Shown: in pieces, positions 36,107 through 44,355 of the stretch
Position numbering within the stretch: the first letter of the stretch is position 1
Layout: each line of letters starts with the position of its first letter
Program-made: the position numbers and the translations under genes
Assembly (NCBI RefSeq): GCF_000161835.1
Contig: NZ_GG697169.2
Span: 419,852-483,851, forward strand
DNA length: 64,000 bases
Origin: Thalassobium sp. R2A62
GTDB taxonomy: Bacteria > Pseudomonadota > Alphaproteobacteria > Rhodobacterales > Rhodobacteraceae
Direction of reading: 5' to 3'
The notes under the pieces: generated by a model
Database searches by the model: none
What the model was told of the DNA's origin: nothing
Seen by the model: only the letters and a program-made list of their open reading frames with translations

Positions 36107-37921
36107 ATGGCACGTGCACCCCTTTTACAACTCTCTGATATCTCGCTGACTTTTGGTGGCGACCCTGTGTTTTCCGAGCTTGGACTTGTGGTCCAGCCGG
36201 GTGATCGGGTCGCGCTCGTTGGGCGCAATGGATCGGGCAAATCCACCTTGATGAAGGTTATGGCCAATCTCGTTGAGGCCGACACAGGTAGTCGCGTGGT
36301 CCCCCCGGGGATTTCGGTTGGCTACATGGAGCAAGACCCCACAATGGAGGGGTTTGCGACGCTTGGTGACTATGCCGAGAGCGCACTGGACCCGTCCGAG
36401 ACCTACAAGGTCGATATGGTTGCCGAAGGGCTGAAATTCGATCCTGCTGGTGATGTATCGACTGCATCAGGGGGCGAGCGTCGGCGCGCGGCCCTCGCCA
36501 AACTGATGGCAGAAGCGCCGTCATTGATGTTGCTAGACGAGCCTACGAACCACCTTGATATCGAGGCGATTGCGTGGCTTGAGACAGAGCTTGCGCAGAC
36601 GCGCACGGCCTATGTCCTGATTTCCCACGACCGCGCGTTCTTGCGTGCTTTGACCCGTGCCACGCTTTGGATTGATCGTGGGGTGGTGCGCCGGCAGGAA
36701 AAGGGCTTTGAGAATTTCGAAATCTGGCGTGACAAAACGTGGGAAGACGAAGACATGCAACGTCACAAGCTGGATCGCAAGATCAAGGCCGAGGCACGCT
36801 GGGCGGTTGAGGGAATTTCAGCACGCCGCAAACGGAACCAAGGTCGGGTCCGTGTCTTGCAGGATTTGCGATCTGAGCGATCGAATATGATCCGTCGTCA
36901 GGGCGCTGCGAGCCTTGCTTTTGAATCCGGAAAAGCAAGTGGACGCAAAGTGTTAGAGGCCGAAGCTATATCTCTGGAATTTGGTGAAAAGACGATTGTC
37001 CGTGACTTTGATCTCAAGGTGCAGCGTGGCGACCGGATCGCATTTGTGGGGCCCAATGGCGTCGGCAAAACCAGCCTGATCAACGTGCTGATTGGGGCAA
37101 CGCAGCCGGACAGTGGTTCGGTAAAAATGGGCACCAATCTTGAGGTTGCAGTGTTTGACCAAGCTCGGTCGAACCTCGATCCGGAAATGTCGCTTTGGGA
37201 TAGCCTGACGGGTGATCCAGAAATGCGCGTCAGCGGCAAGGCTGATCAGGTCATGGTGCGCGGCAATCCCAAACATGTTGTGGGCTATCTCAAGGAATTC
37301 CTGTTCGACGAGGCGCAAGCCCGCGCACCTGTTAAGTCCTTGTCAGGTGGGGAAAAAGCCCGCCTCTTGCTTGCCCGATTGATGGCGCGTGAGAGCAATC
37401 TTTTGATCCTAGACGAGCCGACCAACGACTTGGACATTGAGACGCTCGACCTTTTGCAAGAGATTTTGGACGACTACGACGGTACCGTTCTATTGGTCAG
37501 CCACGATCGTGATTTCCTCGACCGTGTGGCCACGACAACCATCGCTATGGAAGGGCGCGGACGTGCCACGGTCTATGCTGGCGGTTGGAGCGACTATCAG
37601 TTTCAGAAGGCTGAGGTCGATCAGGTGGAAAGCCAAACAAAAACAAAGCCTAAAGAAGCAAAGCTCGCGTCAAAAAAGGACGCGGCAGCTGGCCTGTCGT
37701 TCACGGAAAAGCACCGTCTTCAAGAGCTGCCGAGCGTGATCGAACGCTATGAGGCGGAGATCGCAAAGCTTGAAACCTTGATGTCTGATCCGGACCTATT
37801 CACCAAAGAACCGGTCAAATTTCAAAAGGTGACGGACGCCTTGGTTGAGCGTCAATCCAAGCTTGCCGAGGCCGAAGAAGAGTGGCTAATGCTTGAGGAA
37901 AAAGCCGCAGCATCAGCGTGA
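36107..37921 (+). CDS. ABC-F family ATPase (Uup-like)
   Basis: The 604-residue product has two ABC cassettes and no membrane domain. The first has LVGRNGSGKSTLMKV, SGGERRRAALA and LLDEPTNHLDIEAI; the second has VGPNGVGKTSLINV, LSGGEKARLLLARL and LILDEPTNDLDIETLDLL. A charged C-terminal coiled coil (residues 520-604) fits the Uup type. ABC-F proteins act on ribosomes or stalled complexes. It starts 30 bp after olsB. Two direct repeats follow the stop. Confidence 0.93.
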   Translation: MARAPLLQLSDISLTFGGDPVFSELGLVVQPGDRVALVGRNGSGKSTLMKVMANLVEADTGSRVVPPGISVGYMEQDPTMEGFATLGDYAESALDPSETYKVDMVAEGLKFDPAGDVSTASGGERRRAALAKLMAEAPSLMLLDEPTNHLDIEAIAWLETELAQTRTAYVLISHDRAFLRALTRATLWIDRGVVRRQEKGFENFEIWRDKTWEDEDMQRHKLDRKIKAEARWAVEGISARRKRNQGRVRVLQDLRSERSNMIRRQGAASLAFESGKASGRKVLEAEAISLEFGEKTIVRDFDLKVQRGDRIAFVGPNGVGKTSLINVLIGATQPDSGSVKMGTNLEVAVFDQARSNLDPEMSLWDSLTGDPEMRVSGKADQVMVRGNPKHVVGYLKEFLFDEAQARAPVKSLSGGEKARLLLARLMARESNLLILDEPTNDLDIETLDLLQEILDDYDGTVLLVSHDRDFLDRVATTTIAMEGRGRATVYAGGWSDYQFQKAEVDQVESQTKTKPKEAKLASKKDAAAGLSFTEKHRLQELPSVIERYEAEIAKLETLMSDPDLFTKEPVKFQKVTDALVERQSKLAEAEEEWLMLEEKAAASA

Positions 37922-37926
37922 ATTTT

Positions 37927-37974
37927 ATGTAATTTGCGTATTTTTGATCTTAAATTACGTAATTTGCATGTTTT
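37927..37974. repeat. pair of 18-bp direct repeats spaced 30 bp, after the ABC-F gene
   Basis: ATGTAATTTGCGTATTTT (37927-37944) and ACGTAATTTGCATGTTTT (37957-37974) match at 15 of 18 positions and start exactly 30 bp apart. The second overlaps a perfect 14-bp palindrome, AAATTACGTAATTT (37952-37965). The region is strongly A/T-rich. Confidence 0.6.
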
Positions 37975-38057
37975 GCCTGCCCACCTGAATTTTATTTGCC
38001 CGAAAACGGCGCGCCTTGGCCTATTTGGCAGGCTCGGTTCCAAGAGTATCCGAGCGT

Positions 38058-38076
38058 CTGGGGGCCGCGCCCCCAG
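38058..38076. other. GC-rich hairpin between convergent ABC-F and mttB-like genes
   Basis: CTGGGGG / CCCCCAG forms a perfect 7-bp stem with a 5-base loop. No T-run follows on either strand, so it may be a mixed or Rho-aided end signal. It lies 11 bases past the mttB-like stop. Confidence 0.5.
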
Positions 38077-38086
38077 TCAGCTCTGA

Positions 38087-39643
38087 CTATGCTGGCAAGT
38101 GAATGTTAAACGTCGCGCGAATTCTTGCATCCAACTCTGGATCAAACCGTGCGGCCGAGCGTGTGGCGAGAATCTCTTCTTTGCGCGCAATGGTTTTCTT
38201 GATCAAATCGGGTTTGCCAATTTCGGCCCATTCCTTGGGTGAGGTGCGGTCGGCGATGGTCGGGTAGACATATTCGGTCTGCATCAGATTCAGCGTTTGA
38301 TCCGATCCCAAATAGTGCCCAGGCCCACCGATGCAGGTTGCGCGCATCGTCTCTAGCCCCAAGGTTTCTTCGTTGACTTCGATGCCGCGCACACAGCGCA
38401 TGGCCTGACCCAACAGATCATCGCCCAAAATCAGGCTTTCGAGACAAAAGCCCAAGAGCGAGGCGTGCATGCCTGCGGATTCGTAGACCATGTTGAGGCC
38501 GGATAGGCCCGCCATCACGTTAGAGCACATTTGTTCCCAACCCGCCTGCATGTCCGGCAGTTTGGCGTCTGCGATCCCTGCGGCAGCGCCACCAGGCAGG
38601 CCGTAGTAACGGTGCATCTGGGCGCACCCAGCGGTCAAAAGGGCCTGTTCGCCTGATCCGCCAGACATCGCCCCAGTCCGTAGGTCCGACACAAAGGGCC
38701 AAGTTCCAAAGATAGCAGGGTGACTGGGTTTGATCGAATTGACGTAGACGATACCGGCAAGGCATTCCGCCACCGCTTGGACGATGGCACCTGCGATCGG
38801 GGCAGGGGCCGTTGCACCGGCTTGGCCCGCGGACAGCAACAAGACGGGCATGCCGCCTTCGATGCATTGCTCCATGACTGCGCAGCTTTCGGTTGCGAAT
38901 TTCATAGGCGGGACAACGAAACAGTTGGAATTCGACAAGAACGGACGCTCGCGCCATTTGTCTTCGCCGCCTGCGATCATGTGCAGAAGATCAAAACATC
39001 CCGGCACAAAGTCCGGCTCAACAAAGGAGGTTCCGACGTGTTTTGTGGTGCCTGCGACGCAAGCATAGATCGTGTTGATGTCCAGCTCGTAGTTGTCGGT
39101 GATGTCGCGACAAACCATAGGGCGCTGGAGAAAATGGATGTTATCGAGCGTGTCGGTGACGCGTGCGGCGTCATGCAGGTCTTGGACCGTGCATTCACGG
39201 TAGTTGCGGCCCTCGACATCAACGAGGTGCACAGCGGCACCAGCCGTGCCGTAGTGCACTTTGGTCCCTGAGAGGTTCAAATCATGGACGGGGTCGCGCC
39301 CCTTTAGCGTCACGTCAGTTGCTGCAACGGCGAGCATGTCCTCGACCAGCGCGCGTGGGAACCGCAGGCGGCCATCGTCACCTAGGGTCGCGCCAGCGGC
39401 GGTCATATAGTCGATGCCAGACTGTGGTGCGTCGGCCAGTCCGATTTCTTCGAGCGCCTTTAGGGCAGTTTCGTGGATATTCGCGATGTCCGTCTCAGAG
39501 AGCGGATTGTAGGTGCCACCGGACAGGCCTGCGCGCACGGGGCGCATGACGTCATCAAGAGGTGCGTTGCGAGCGGCATGGCGGGCGGCGCGTCCGCCGG
39601 CACGACCTGTGCGGCGGGTGGTTGTCGGAGTTGTCTGTGTCAT
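38087..39643 (-). CDS. trimethylamine/betaine methyltransferase family protein (MttB superfamily, no pyrrolysine)
   Basis: The product has 518 residues from the ATG at 39643 (AGAGG upstream). It fits the MttB superfamily: GGTYNPLSETDIANIHETAL, FLSNSNCFVVPPMKFA, then GHYLGSDQTLNLMQTEYVYP. Members move a methyl group from a quaternary amine (glycine betaine, proline betaine, carnitine) to a corrinoid protein. The gene has no internal TAG, so it is a non-pyrrolysine member. The N-terminus is basic (RRTGRAGGRAARHAAR). No corrinoid protein is adjacent. A terminator-like hairpin stands directly before its ribosome site. Confidence 0.9.
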   Translation of the reverse strand: MTQTTPTTTRRTGRAGGRAARHAARNAPLDDVMRPVRAGLSGGTYNPLSETDIANIHETALKALEEIGLADAPQSGIDYMTAAGATLGDDGRLRFPRALVEDMLAVAATDVTLKGRDPVHDLNLSGTKVHYGTAGAAVHLVDVEGRNYRECTVQDLHDAARVTDTLDNIHFLQRPMVCRDITDNYELDINTIYACVAGTTKHVGTSFVEPDFVPGCFDLLHMIAGGEDKWRERPFLSNSNCFVVPPMKFATESCAVMEQCIEGGMPVLLLSAGQAGATAPAPIAGAIVQAVAECLAGIVYVNSIKPSHPAIFGTWPFVSDLRTGAMSGGSGEQALLTAGCAQMHRYYGLPGGAAAGIADAKLPDMQAGWEQMCSNVMAGLSGLNMVYESAGMHASLLGFCLESLILGDDLLGQAMRCVRGIEVNEETLGLETMRATCIGGPGHYLGSDQTLNLMQTEYVYPTIADRTSPKEWAEIGKPDLIKKTIARKEEILATRSAARFDPELDARIRATFNIHLPA

Positions 39644-39658
39644 GGTGGGCCTCTGGGC

Positions 39659-39690
39659 AAAAAAATCTAGAAAAGGTGTGGTCTCTAGAT
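39659..39690 (-). terminator. terminator-like hairpin just upstream of the mttB-like gene (possible attenuator)
   Basis: On the minus strand ATCTAGA pairs with TCTAGAT (7 bp, 12-base loop) and six T follow directly. It ends 15 bases before the start codon, so any transcript from an upstream promoter must cross it. The stop codon (TAG) of a 34-codon frame at 39685-39789 lies in the 5' arm. Confidence 0.55.
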
Positions 39691-40094
39691 CTGATGCGGG
39701 CGTCCACGTGCCGCACGTCCACGCCGCGCCCCAATGGTGCGGTGGACCAGCGCAATGCGCCAAGCGTTGGAAAGATCCGCGTGGTTCATAAGAGTATTAG
39801 CGCGGTAAAAACGCGACACGTCTTGCCTGTGTGCGACGTGGGTTTGGAAAATCTTATGGGCCGATACCTGCCGATCCAACGGGTTAATAGGCAAGATTGT
39901 GAGCACAGCGCGTCACCTGTCGGCGGAAAGCCACGGGGCAATTTCCGGTTTCTGGGCAGGGGTTTGCTGAAACCAGAGTGTGGCTGATTTCGTTGAAAGG
40001 GCTGACCAGGCTGGCGTTTAGCTGCGGTATCCGGGTGGTGTGGGGCTGTTTCATTGGTCGCGGTATCCCCCACAGCCAAACATGGAGACGAACA
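39691..40094. other. intergenic region between divergent mttB-like and outer-membrane protein genes
   Basis: About 400 bp with no firmly supported gene. On the minus strand a 34-residue frame (39685-39789, MNHADLSNAWRIALVHRT and a basic tail) leads into the hairpin before the mttB-like gene, but it has no good ribosome site. The right-hand part should hold promoters for both flanking genes. I see no riboswitch I can name. Confidence 0.4.
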
Positions 40095-40706
40095 ATGATG
40101 AAATTTGTAAGCGTTACATCAGCACTCGTATTGGGTGCGACGACCCCATCCTTTGCCGGCACATTAGAGCAGGCCGAAATTGATCCGATGGTGGAGACAG
40201 TAACCATGGCGCCTGCACCGACCTATGGCCGAGATTGGACCGGTGGCTATGCGGGTATTCAGTTGGGTCTAGGTCAGGTCGACGTGGACCCTGATGGGGC
40301 TGATTTGAATGGAGATGGCGCGCTCTACGGTGTGCACGCGGGCTATATGTACGACTTGGGCCGCTACGTGTTGGGGGGCGAGTTGGACTATGACCTAACA
40401 GAGATCGAAAGCACCGAGTTGGCGGGGAAAGTCGACAGTGTCCTGCGCCTAAAGGGGCGTGTGGGGTATGACGCAGGGGCGATCCTGCCCTATATGACCG
40501 CAGGTTTTGCGCAGACGGATGCCTCGGACACAGCCTTGGGCGGGGTCGATGACGGGTATTTCTTTGGCGTCGGTGCGGTCTATGCGATGAGAGACACCAT
40601 TCTGGTCGGTGGCGAAGTGTTGCAGCATTCGTTCGACGACTTTGACGGAACAGGGTTCGATGTTGATGCGATGACGGCCACTGCGCGCGTTTCGTTCAAG
40701 TTCTAG
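40095..40706 (+). CDS. outer-membrane beta-barrel protein (OmpA/opacity-like)
   Basis: The product has 203 residues from ATG 40095 (GGAGACG upstream; a second ATG follows at once). It has a signal peptide ending PSFAG, a short linker, then alternating strands with aromatic ends (WTGGYAGIQLGLGQVDVD, YGVHAGYMYDLGRYVLGGEL). It closes with TARVSFKF, a typical C-terminal Phe for outer-membrane insertion. An 8-strand porin-like barrel is likely. Function unknown. Confidence 0.85.
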   Translation: MMKFVSVTSALVLGATTPSFAGTLEQAEIDPMVETVTMAPAPTYGRDWTGGYAGIQLGLGQVDVDPDGADLNGDGALYGVHAGYMYDLGRYVLGGELDYDLTEIESTELAGKVDSVLRLKGRVGYDAGAILPYMTAGFAQTDASDTALGGVDDGYFFGVGAVYAMRDTILVGGEVLQHSFDDFDGTGFDVDAMTATARVSFKF

Positions 40707-40768
40707 CGGCAGGTCGTGCTCAATCAGAGTGAAGCGGCCAGTGCGGTCGCCCCGTTTCTTTTACAGGG

Positions 40769-41614
40769 TTACCATTTTCCAGAGGCGCCTTTGCCGTCAG
40801 CCTTGCCCCCTGAGAATTCAGGTTTCTCATCAGGTTTGAGTTTGGACAATGTGCGCGGCTCGGCCTCGGACCACCCGCAGTGGGGGCAAGTTGTGCGGGT
40901 CTCGGCTGATCCTTCGGCCTCGAGCGTTGCCTCGGTCAGGACGGTGTAGGCTTTGGTCAGCCCTGTGTTGCCACATGACGGGCAGGGTGTTGCGGCAAGT
41001 TTCGCGGCTCGTCTACGGTTCAGGCCGACAAGCCCGGCAATAGCGGCGCCGATCCCGCCCAAAATGTACCATAGCGCATTCCCGCCTTTCCCAGACGTTG
41101 CGGGGGCCGCGGTTCCCATCCCTTTGAACGGGAGGGCGATCGTGTCGATCGTTGCAGTGGTGCCGGCCTCGATCTCTTTCGAGAAATCGCCATCTCGAAA
41201 CACGGGCAGGATGACATCGTTGACCACGTCGCGGGCTTCGGCTGTATAGCTGTCGCCATAGCCTGTCCCCAGTTCCAGCCGCAGTTCGTTGTCGTCAAGG
41301 AAAATCAACATCAAGATGCCGTCGCCTTCGTCTGGATCACCCACACACCAATAGTTAAAGAGCTGGGTCGTATAGTCGGCAACCTCGGTGTCATTGGCGT
41401 AAAATTGTACCGAAGACAGTGTGGCGATGGTCATTTCCGTGCCGCTGCGCCGCTATAAATCTTCGAGCGCGTCGACCAATCGGGCCTCTGTTTTGGCATC
41501 GATCATATTGGCGCTGTCATTGACAGAGGTGGATGTTGGGTCAGGAAAGACTTGGGCCGTTGCGGGCATTGCAAAGAAGGCGGCTGCACCGATGGCCAAA
41601 ATAGTAGAACGCAT
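40769..41614 (-). pseudogene. TPM domain (YgcG-like) protein interrupted by an in-frame TAG
   Basis: The frame starts at 41614 with signal peptide MRSTILAIGAAAFFAMPATA and the normal TPM opening (FPDPTSTSVNDSANMIDAKT). It stops at TAG (41453-41455) after ARLVDALEDL, then continues in the same frame with RRSGTEMTIATLSSVQFYAN. The rest covers the TPM domain, a helix (WYILGGIGAAIAGLVGL) and a zinc ribbon (CPSCGNTGL, TCPHCGW). A change from CAG (Gln) to TAG would explain it. Restart at ATG 41434 would lose the signal peptide and the start of the domain. The next gene on this strand (41666-42488) is also broken. Confidence 0.88.
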
Positions 41615-41665
41615 AAACGAACCTCGTGGGGTCAAAACAATAAGGTGTTTGACCCCTTGATGAGG

Positions 41666-42488
41666 TCAGAACTTGGTTAATAAAGCGTCGACCTTATCGC
41701 CAGACATGGCATTTCCAAAGGGGGTAAAGTCGCCTGCGCCAAACATGGCGGTGGCCGCGTCTTGGATAGCGGCATGGGTGATCCGCGCCAGAGACGATCC
41801 CAAAGACAGCCGTGCAACGCCGATGGCTGCATAGTCTGCTTGGGTTTTTGCGACAAACATCGGCTCTGCAATCAGGGCGTTGGTGGGTTTGTCGGTTGCG
41901 TTGACCAGTCGGACCAGATCATCCCAGCTGGGCGGCAACGGTGCATAGAGGCAATCAGCACCCGCTGCATCAAACGCTTGGATCCGGCGCAATGCCTCGT
42001 CCGTGTCGTAGGTGCCGGTCAGCATGCCGTCGGCGCGGGCTGTCAGAACAAAATCATTGGGCAGCGCGCGCGGCCGCACAGGCCGCCGCGATCCGTTCGA
42101 CAGCGAGGTCTAAATCATAAGCCGGTTTGCGACCATTGGCCTGAGCGGGCGCATCCAGGATGGTGTCTTCGATACAAATCCCAGCGAGCCCGATCTCGGC
42201 TGCTAGTCGAACCGTTTCACTGCAGGTTTCTGGATCATCACTAAACCCGTTCTCAAAGTCCCCCTGTACCGGAAGAGGCGTGGCGGCGACGATGTCTTGG
42301 GCGTGGGCGAGATGTTGGTCGCGGTCCAGCGTGCCGTCGGGCAGCCCAAGGGTAAAGGCGTAGGCCGCCGATGATGTGGCCAGCGCGTGTGCGCCATTTG
42401 CGGCCAACATGCGCGCCGATCCGATGTCCCACGCATTGGCGAGGATCATTGGGGTGTCTTGGTGATGGAGGTCGCGAAAAGAGGTCAT
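41666..42488 (-). pseudogene. isocitrate lyase/PEP mutase family protein, frameshifted
   Basis: The first half (42054-42488) reads LANAWDIGSARMLAANGAHA and reaches RIAAACAAARAAQ before a stop. The second half (41666 to about 42075) reads RALPNDFVLTARADG and runs to the end. The join is in the alternating GC tract at 42064-42072; restoring one base gives CAAARALPNDFVL. Family members cleave or rearrange C-C or C-P bonds of 2-oxo acids; here IEDTI carries the usual catalytic Glu. It begins directly after the aminotransferase stop (TAG-ATG), so it was the second gene of that unit. Confidence 0.87.
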
Positions 42489-43673
42489 CTAAGGCTCCTG
42501 CGTCAGGGTATGTGCAAAGGCGACAAGGGCTTCTAGGGCGGCGACAAAGGACGCGTCGTCAACTGTCATAGCGACACGCACGTGACCCGCGGCGGCGGTG
42601 CCAAAGCTTTCGCCGGGCATCACAGCGATGTGGTGTGTATCCAACAATTGTTCGGCAAAATCACGCCCTGACAGGCCGGTCGCACGTAGATCCAGCATCA
42701 GATACATTGCCCCATCACAGGGGACAGCGCGCACGAGGTTCTGCCCCTCGAGCACTTGCATGGCCAGTGGGCGTCTGCGGGCAAAAGGTGCTGCGACGCG
42801 GGCTTCGAGAGTGTCGCCTTGGTTCAGGGCAAACAAAGCGGCGTCCTGAATGTAGCCGGGTACGCCATAGGTGGTGTGCGTGGCCAGATTGGTGATCGCT
42901 TCAAGCACGTCTTCGGGGCCGCAGATCCAGCCAATCCGACTGCCGGTCATGGCGTGGCTCTTGGACATGGAGCCAATCACTAGAGTGCGGTCAGGGTACA
43001 TTGCGCGGGTTGACAGGTGAGTGCCGGACCACACTTGGGTGTCGTAGACCTCGTCCGAGATCAGCCACAAATTATGGGCGCGGCAGGTGTCGACGATCTG
43101 TGTCAGAGTGTCTTGGGTGTAAATCACGCCTGTCGGATTGTTGGGTGTGTTGATCAGCAGCGATTTGGTGGTCGCAGCATCGTCCGTCAGATGGGGGGTG
43201 ATGTTCGCGGCGGTGGGTTGAAACCCTGCATCAGCGTCGGCGGGAATGGCCACGGGTATGCCACCCGCACCGCGAATGGTTCCGGGGTAGGTCGCATAGT
43301 AGGGATCAATAAACAGCGCACGGTCACCGGGATCGAGAACCGCAATATGAGCGGCAAAGAGGGCGGCCTGACCACCGGGGGTGATCAGAATGTTGTCAGG
43401 TGTTGTCGGCACACCTGTTTGTTTCTGAATGCGTGCCGCGACAGCCTCGCGCAGACCCAAGGTGCCCGGGACCGCTGCATAGCCCGTATGCCCATCGACC
43501 GCGGCGCGGTGCATAGCGTCGAGGATGATTTTCTCGGTCCGGATGTCATGTTCGCCGATCGTCAGTTCAGTGACGGGCGTACCGGCGGCCTTCATCTGGC
43601 GGGCGCGATAGAAAACTTCCCAACCGTCGGAACCGCCGGGGGTGAGTGTGCTGATGCGTGTTGAAAGTGTCAT
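42489..43673 (-). CDS. PLP-dependent aminotransferase (class I/II)
   Basis: The 394-residue product has fold-type I features: TPGGQAALFAAH, INTPNNPTGVIY, SDEVYDTQVW, and the PLP lysine in GSMSKSHAMTGSRIGW. It resembles aspartate- and arginine:pyruvate-type transaminases; the amino donor cannot be told from sequence. It is divergent from the VOC gene and immediately upstream of the broken ICL/PEPM-family gene, which may have acted on its 2-oxo acid product. Confidence 0.9.
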   Translation of the reverse strand: MTLSTRISTLTPGGSDGWEVFYRARQMKAAGTPVTELTIGEHDIRTEKIILDAMHRAAVDGHTGYAAVPGTLGLREAVAARIQKQTGVPTTPDNILITPGGQAALFAAHIAVLDPGDRALFIDPYYATYPGTIRGAGGIPVAIPADADAGFQPTAANITPHLTDDAATTKSLLINTPNNPTGVIYTQDTLTQIVDTCRAHNLWLISDEVYDTQVWSGTHLSTRAMYPDRTLVIGSMSKSHAMTGSRIGWICGPEDVLEAITNLATHTTYGVPGYIQDAALFALNQGDTLEARVAAPFARRRPLAMQVLEGQNLVRAVPCDGAMYLMLDLRATGLSGRDFAEQLLDTHHIAVMPGESFGTAAAGHVRVAMTVDDASFVAALEALVAFAHTLTQEP

Positions 43674-43807
43674 GGGATCATGGGCCGCCTGAAAGGGTGG
43701 TTTGTCAATATCCAGCGTGATGTCGGGGGCATGAAATTCGGACAGGATGCTTGCCGTATGTGGTGAGGCGTCGATAGTGTGTCGTCACACATCCCAAGGA
43801 GAAGCTG

Positions 43808-44185
43808 ATGGCGCGTTTGGAACATTTGAATGTCGCGGTTGCGGACGCCAAAGCCTTTGCCGAAACGCTGTGTACGTTGTTTGACTGGCATATCCGTTGG
43901 GAGGGCACGGCGCTAAATGGTGGCTATAGCGTGCTGGTCGGTGAGGCGGACAGCTATGTTGCACCATATGCGCCGGTCAAAATTCTTGATCACATGAAAG
44001 ACACCACCACAACGTTAGCGGGCCCAAATCATTTGGGAGTTGTTGTGGATGACATTGACGCGACCGAGGCGCGGGTGATCGCGGCGGGGTATGAACCCAA
44101 CCGACATGCGGATTACGAACCGGGGCGGCGGTTTTATTTTGTCGCCGAAAGCGGGGTCGAAATAGAAGTTGCCCAATATTACTAG
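43808..44185 (+). CDS. VOC family (glyoxalase-like) protein
   Basis: The product has 125 residues, with AAGGAG before the ATG. Two beta-alpha-beta-beta-beta repeats are visible: LEHLNVAVADAKAFAETLCT and NHLGVVVDDIDATEARVIAA, with metal-type residues His-6 and the closing Glu in GVEIEVAQYY. Substrate unknown. It is intact, unlike the VOC gene at 1410. It lies 40 bp before the cysS leader peptide. Confidence 0.88.
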   Translation: MARLEHLNVAVADAKAFAETLCTLFDWHIRWEGTALNGGYSVLVGEADSYVAPYAPVKILDHMKDTTTTLAGPNHLGVVVDDIDATEARVIAAGYEPNRHADYEPGRRFYFVAESGVEIEVAQYY

Positions 44186-44225
44186 GGGCTAGGCAGGGGG
44201 GCTGTGGCCCGCTATAGAGGTGCGT

Positions 44226-44267
44226 ATGAAGAGCACCTGCATCATCTGCTGTATTATTATCTGCTGA
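44226..44267 (+). CDS. cysS-cimA leader peptide rich in Cys and Ile codons (13 residues)
   Basis: The frame reads MKSTCIICCIIIC then TGA. GAGG lies five bases before the ATG. Four Cys and five Ile codons make up nine of the 13. The next genes encode cysteinyl-tRNA synthetase and citramalate synthase (isoleucine pathway), so the codons match the amino acids handled by the operon. The stop codon is inside a small perfect hairpin TGAC-ATTC-GTCA (44265-44276). By analogy with known amino acid attenuators, ribosome stalling at Cys or Ile codons would change folding of the leader RNA. Existence and function are inferred. Confidence 0.72.
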   Translation: MKSTCIICCIIIC

Positions 44268-44276
44268 CATTCGTCA

Positions 44277-44343
44277 CGCGGACCGCTCTTTTACGTTTTT
44301 CACAAACTCATAAGTTGCTAAGTCCGCGGGATGCGACCCTGCG
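44277..44343 (+). promoter_or_regulatory. alternative RNA pairings in the cysS leader
   Basis: CGCGGAC (44277-44283) can pair with GTCCGCG (44322-44328). Part of the second strand (44325-44330) can instead pair with CCC-T-GCG (44337-44343), forming a hairpin whose 3' end is one base from the cysS ribosome site GAGGA (44345-44349). The two pairings exclude each other. T-runs at 44289-44292 and 44296-44300 lie in the long loop. Confidence 0.45.
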
Positions 44344-44355
44344 CGAGGACCAACT

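Noticed and set aside
38058-38076. Strong terminator for ABC-F or the mttB-like gene
   Set aside because: The stem is perfect but no T-run follows on either strand, so it is listed only as a hairpin.
41453-41455. The in-frame TAG in the TPM gene as a pyrrolysine codon, given the MttB-family gene nearby
   Set aside because: The MttB-like gene itself has no internal TAG, the TPM family has no known pyrrolysine members, and no pylT, pylS or pylBCD genes are in the window. A nonsense mutation is simpler.
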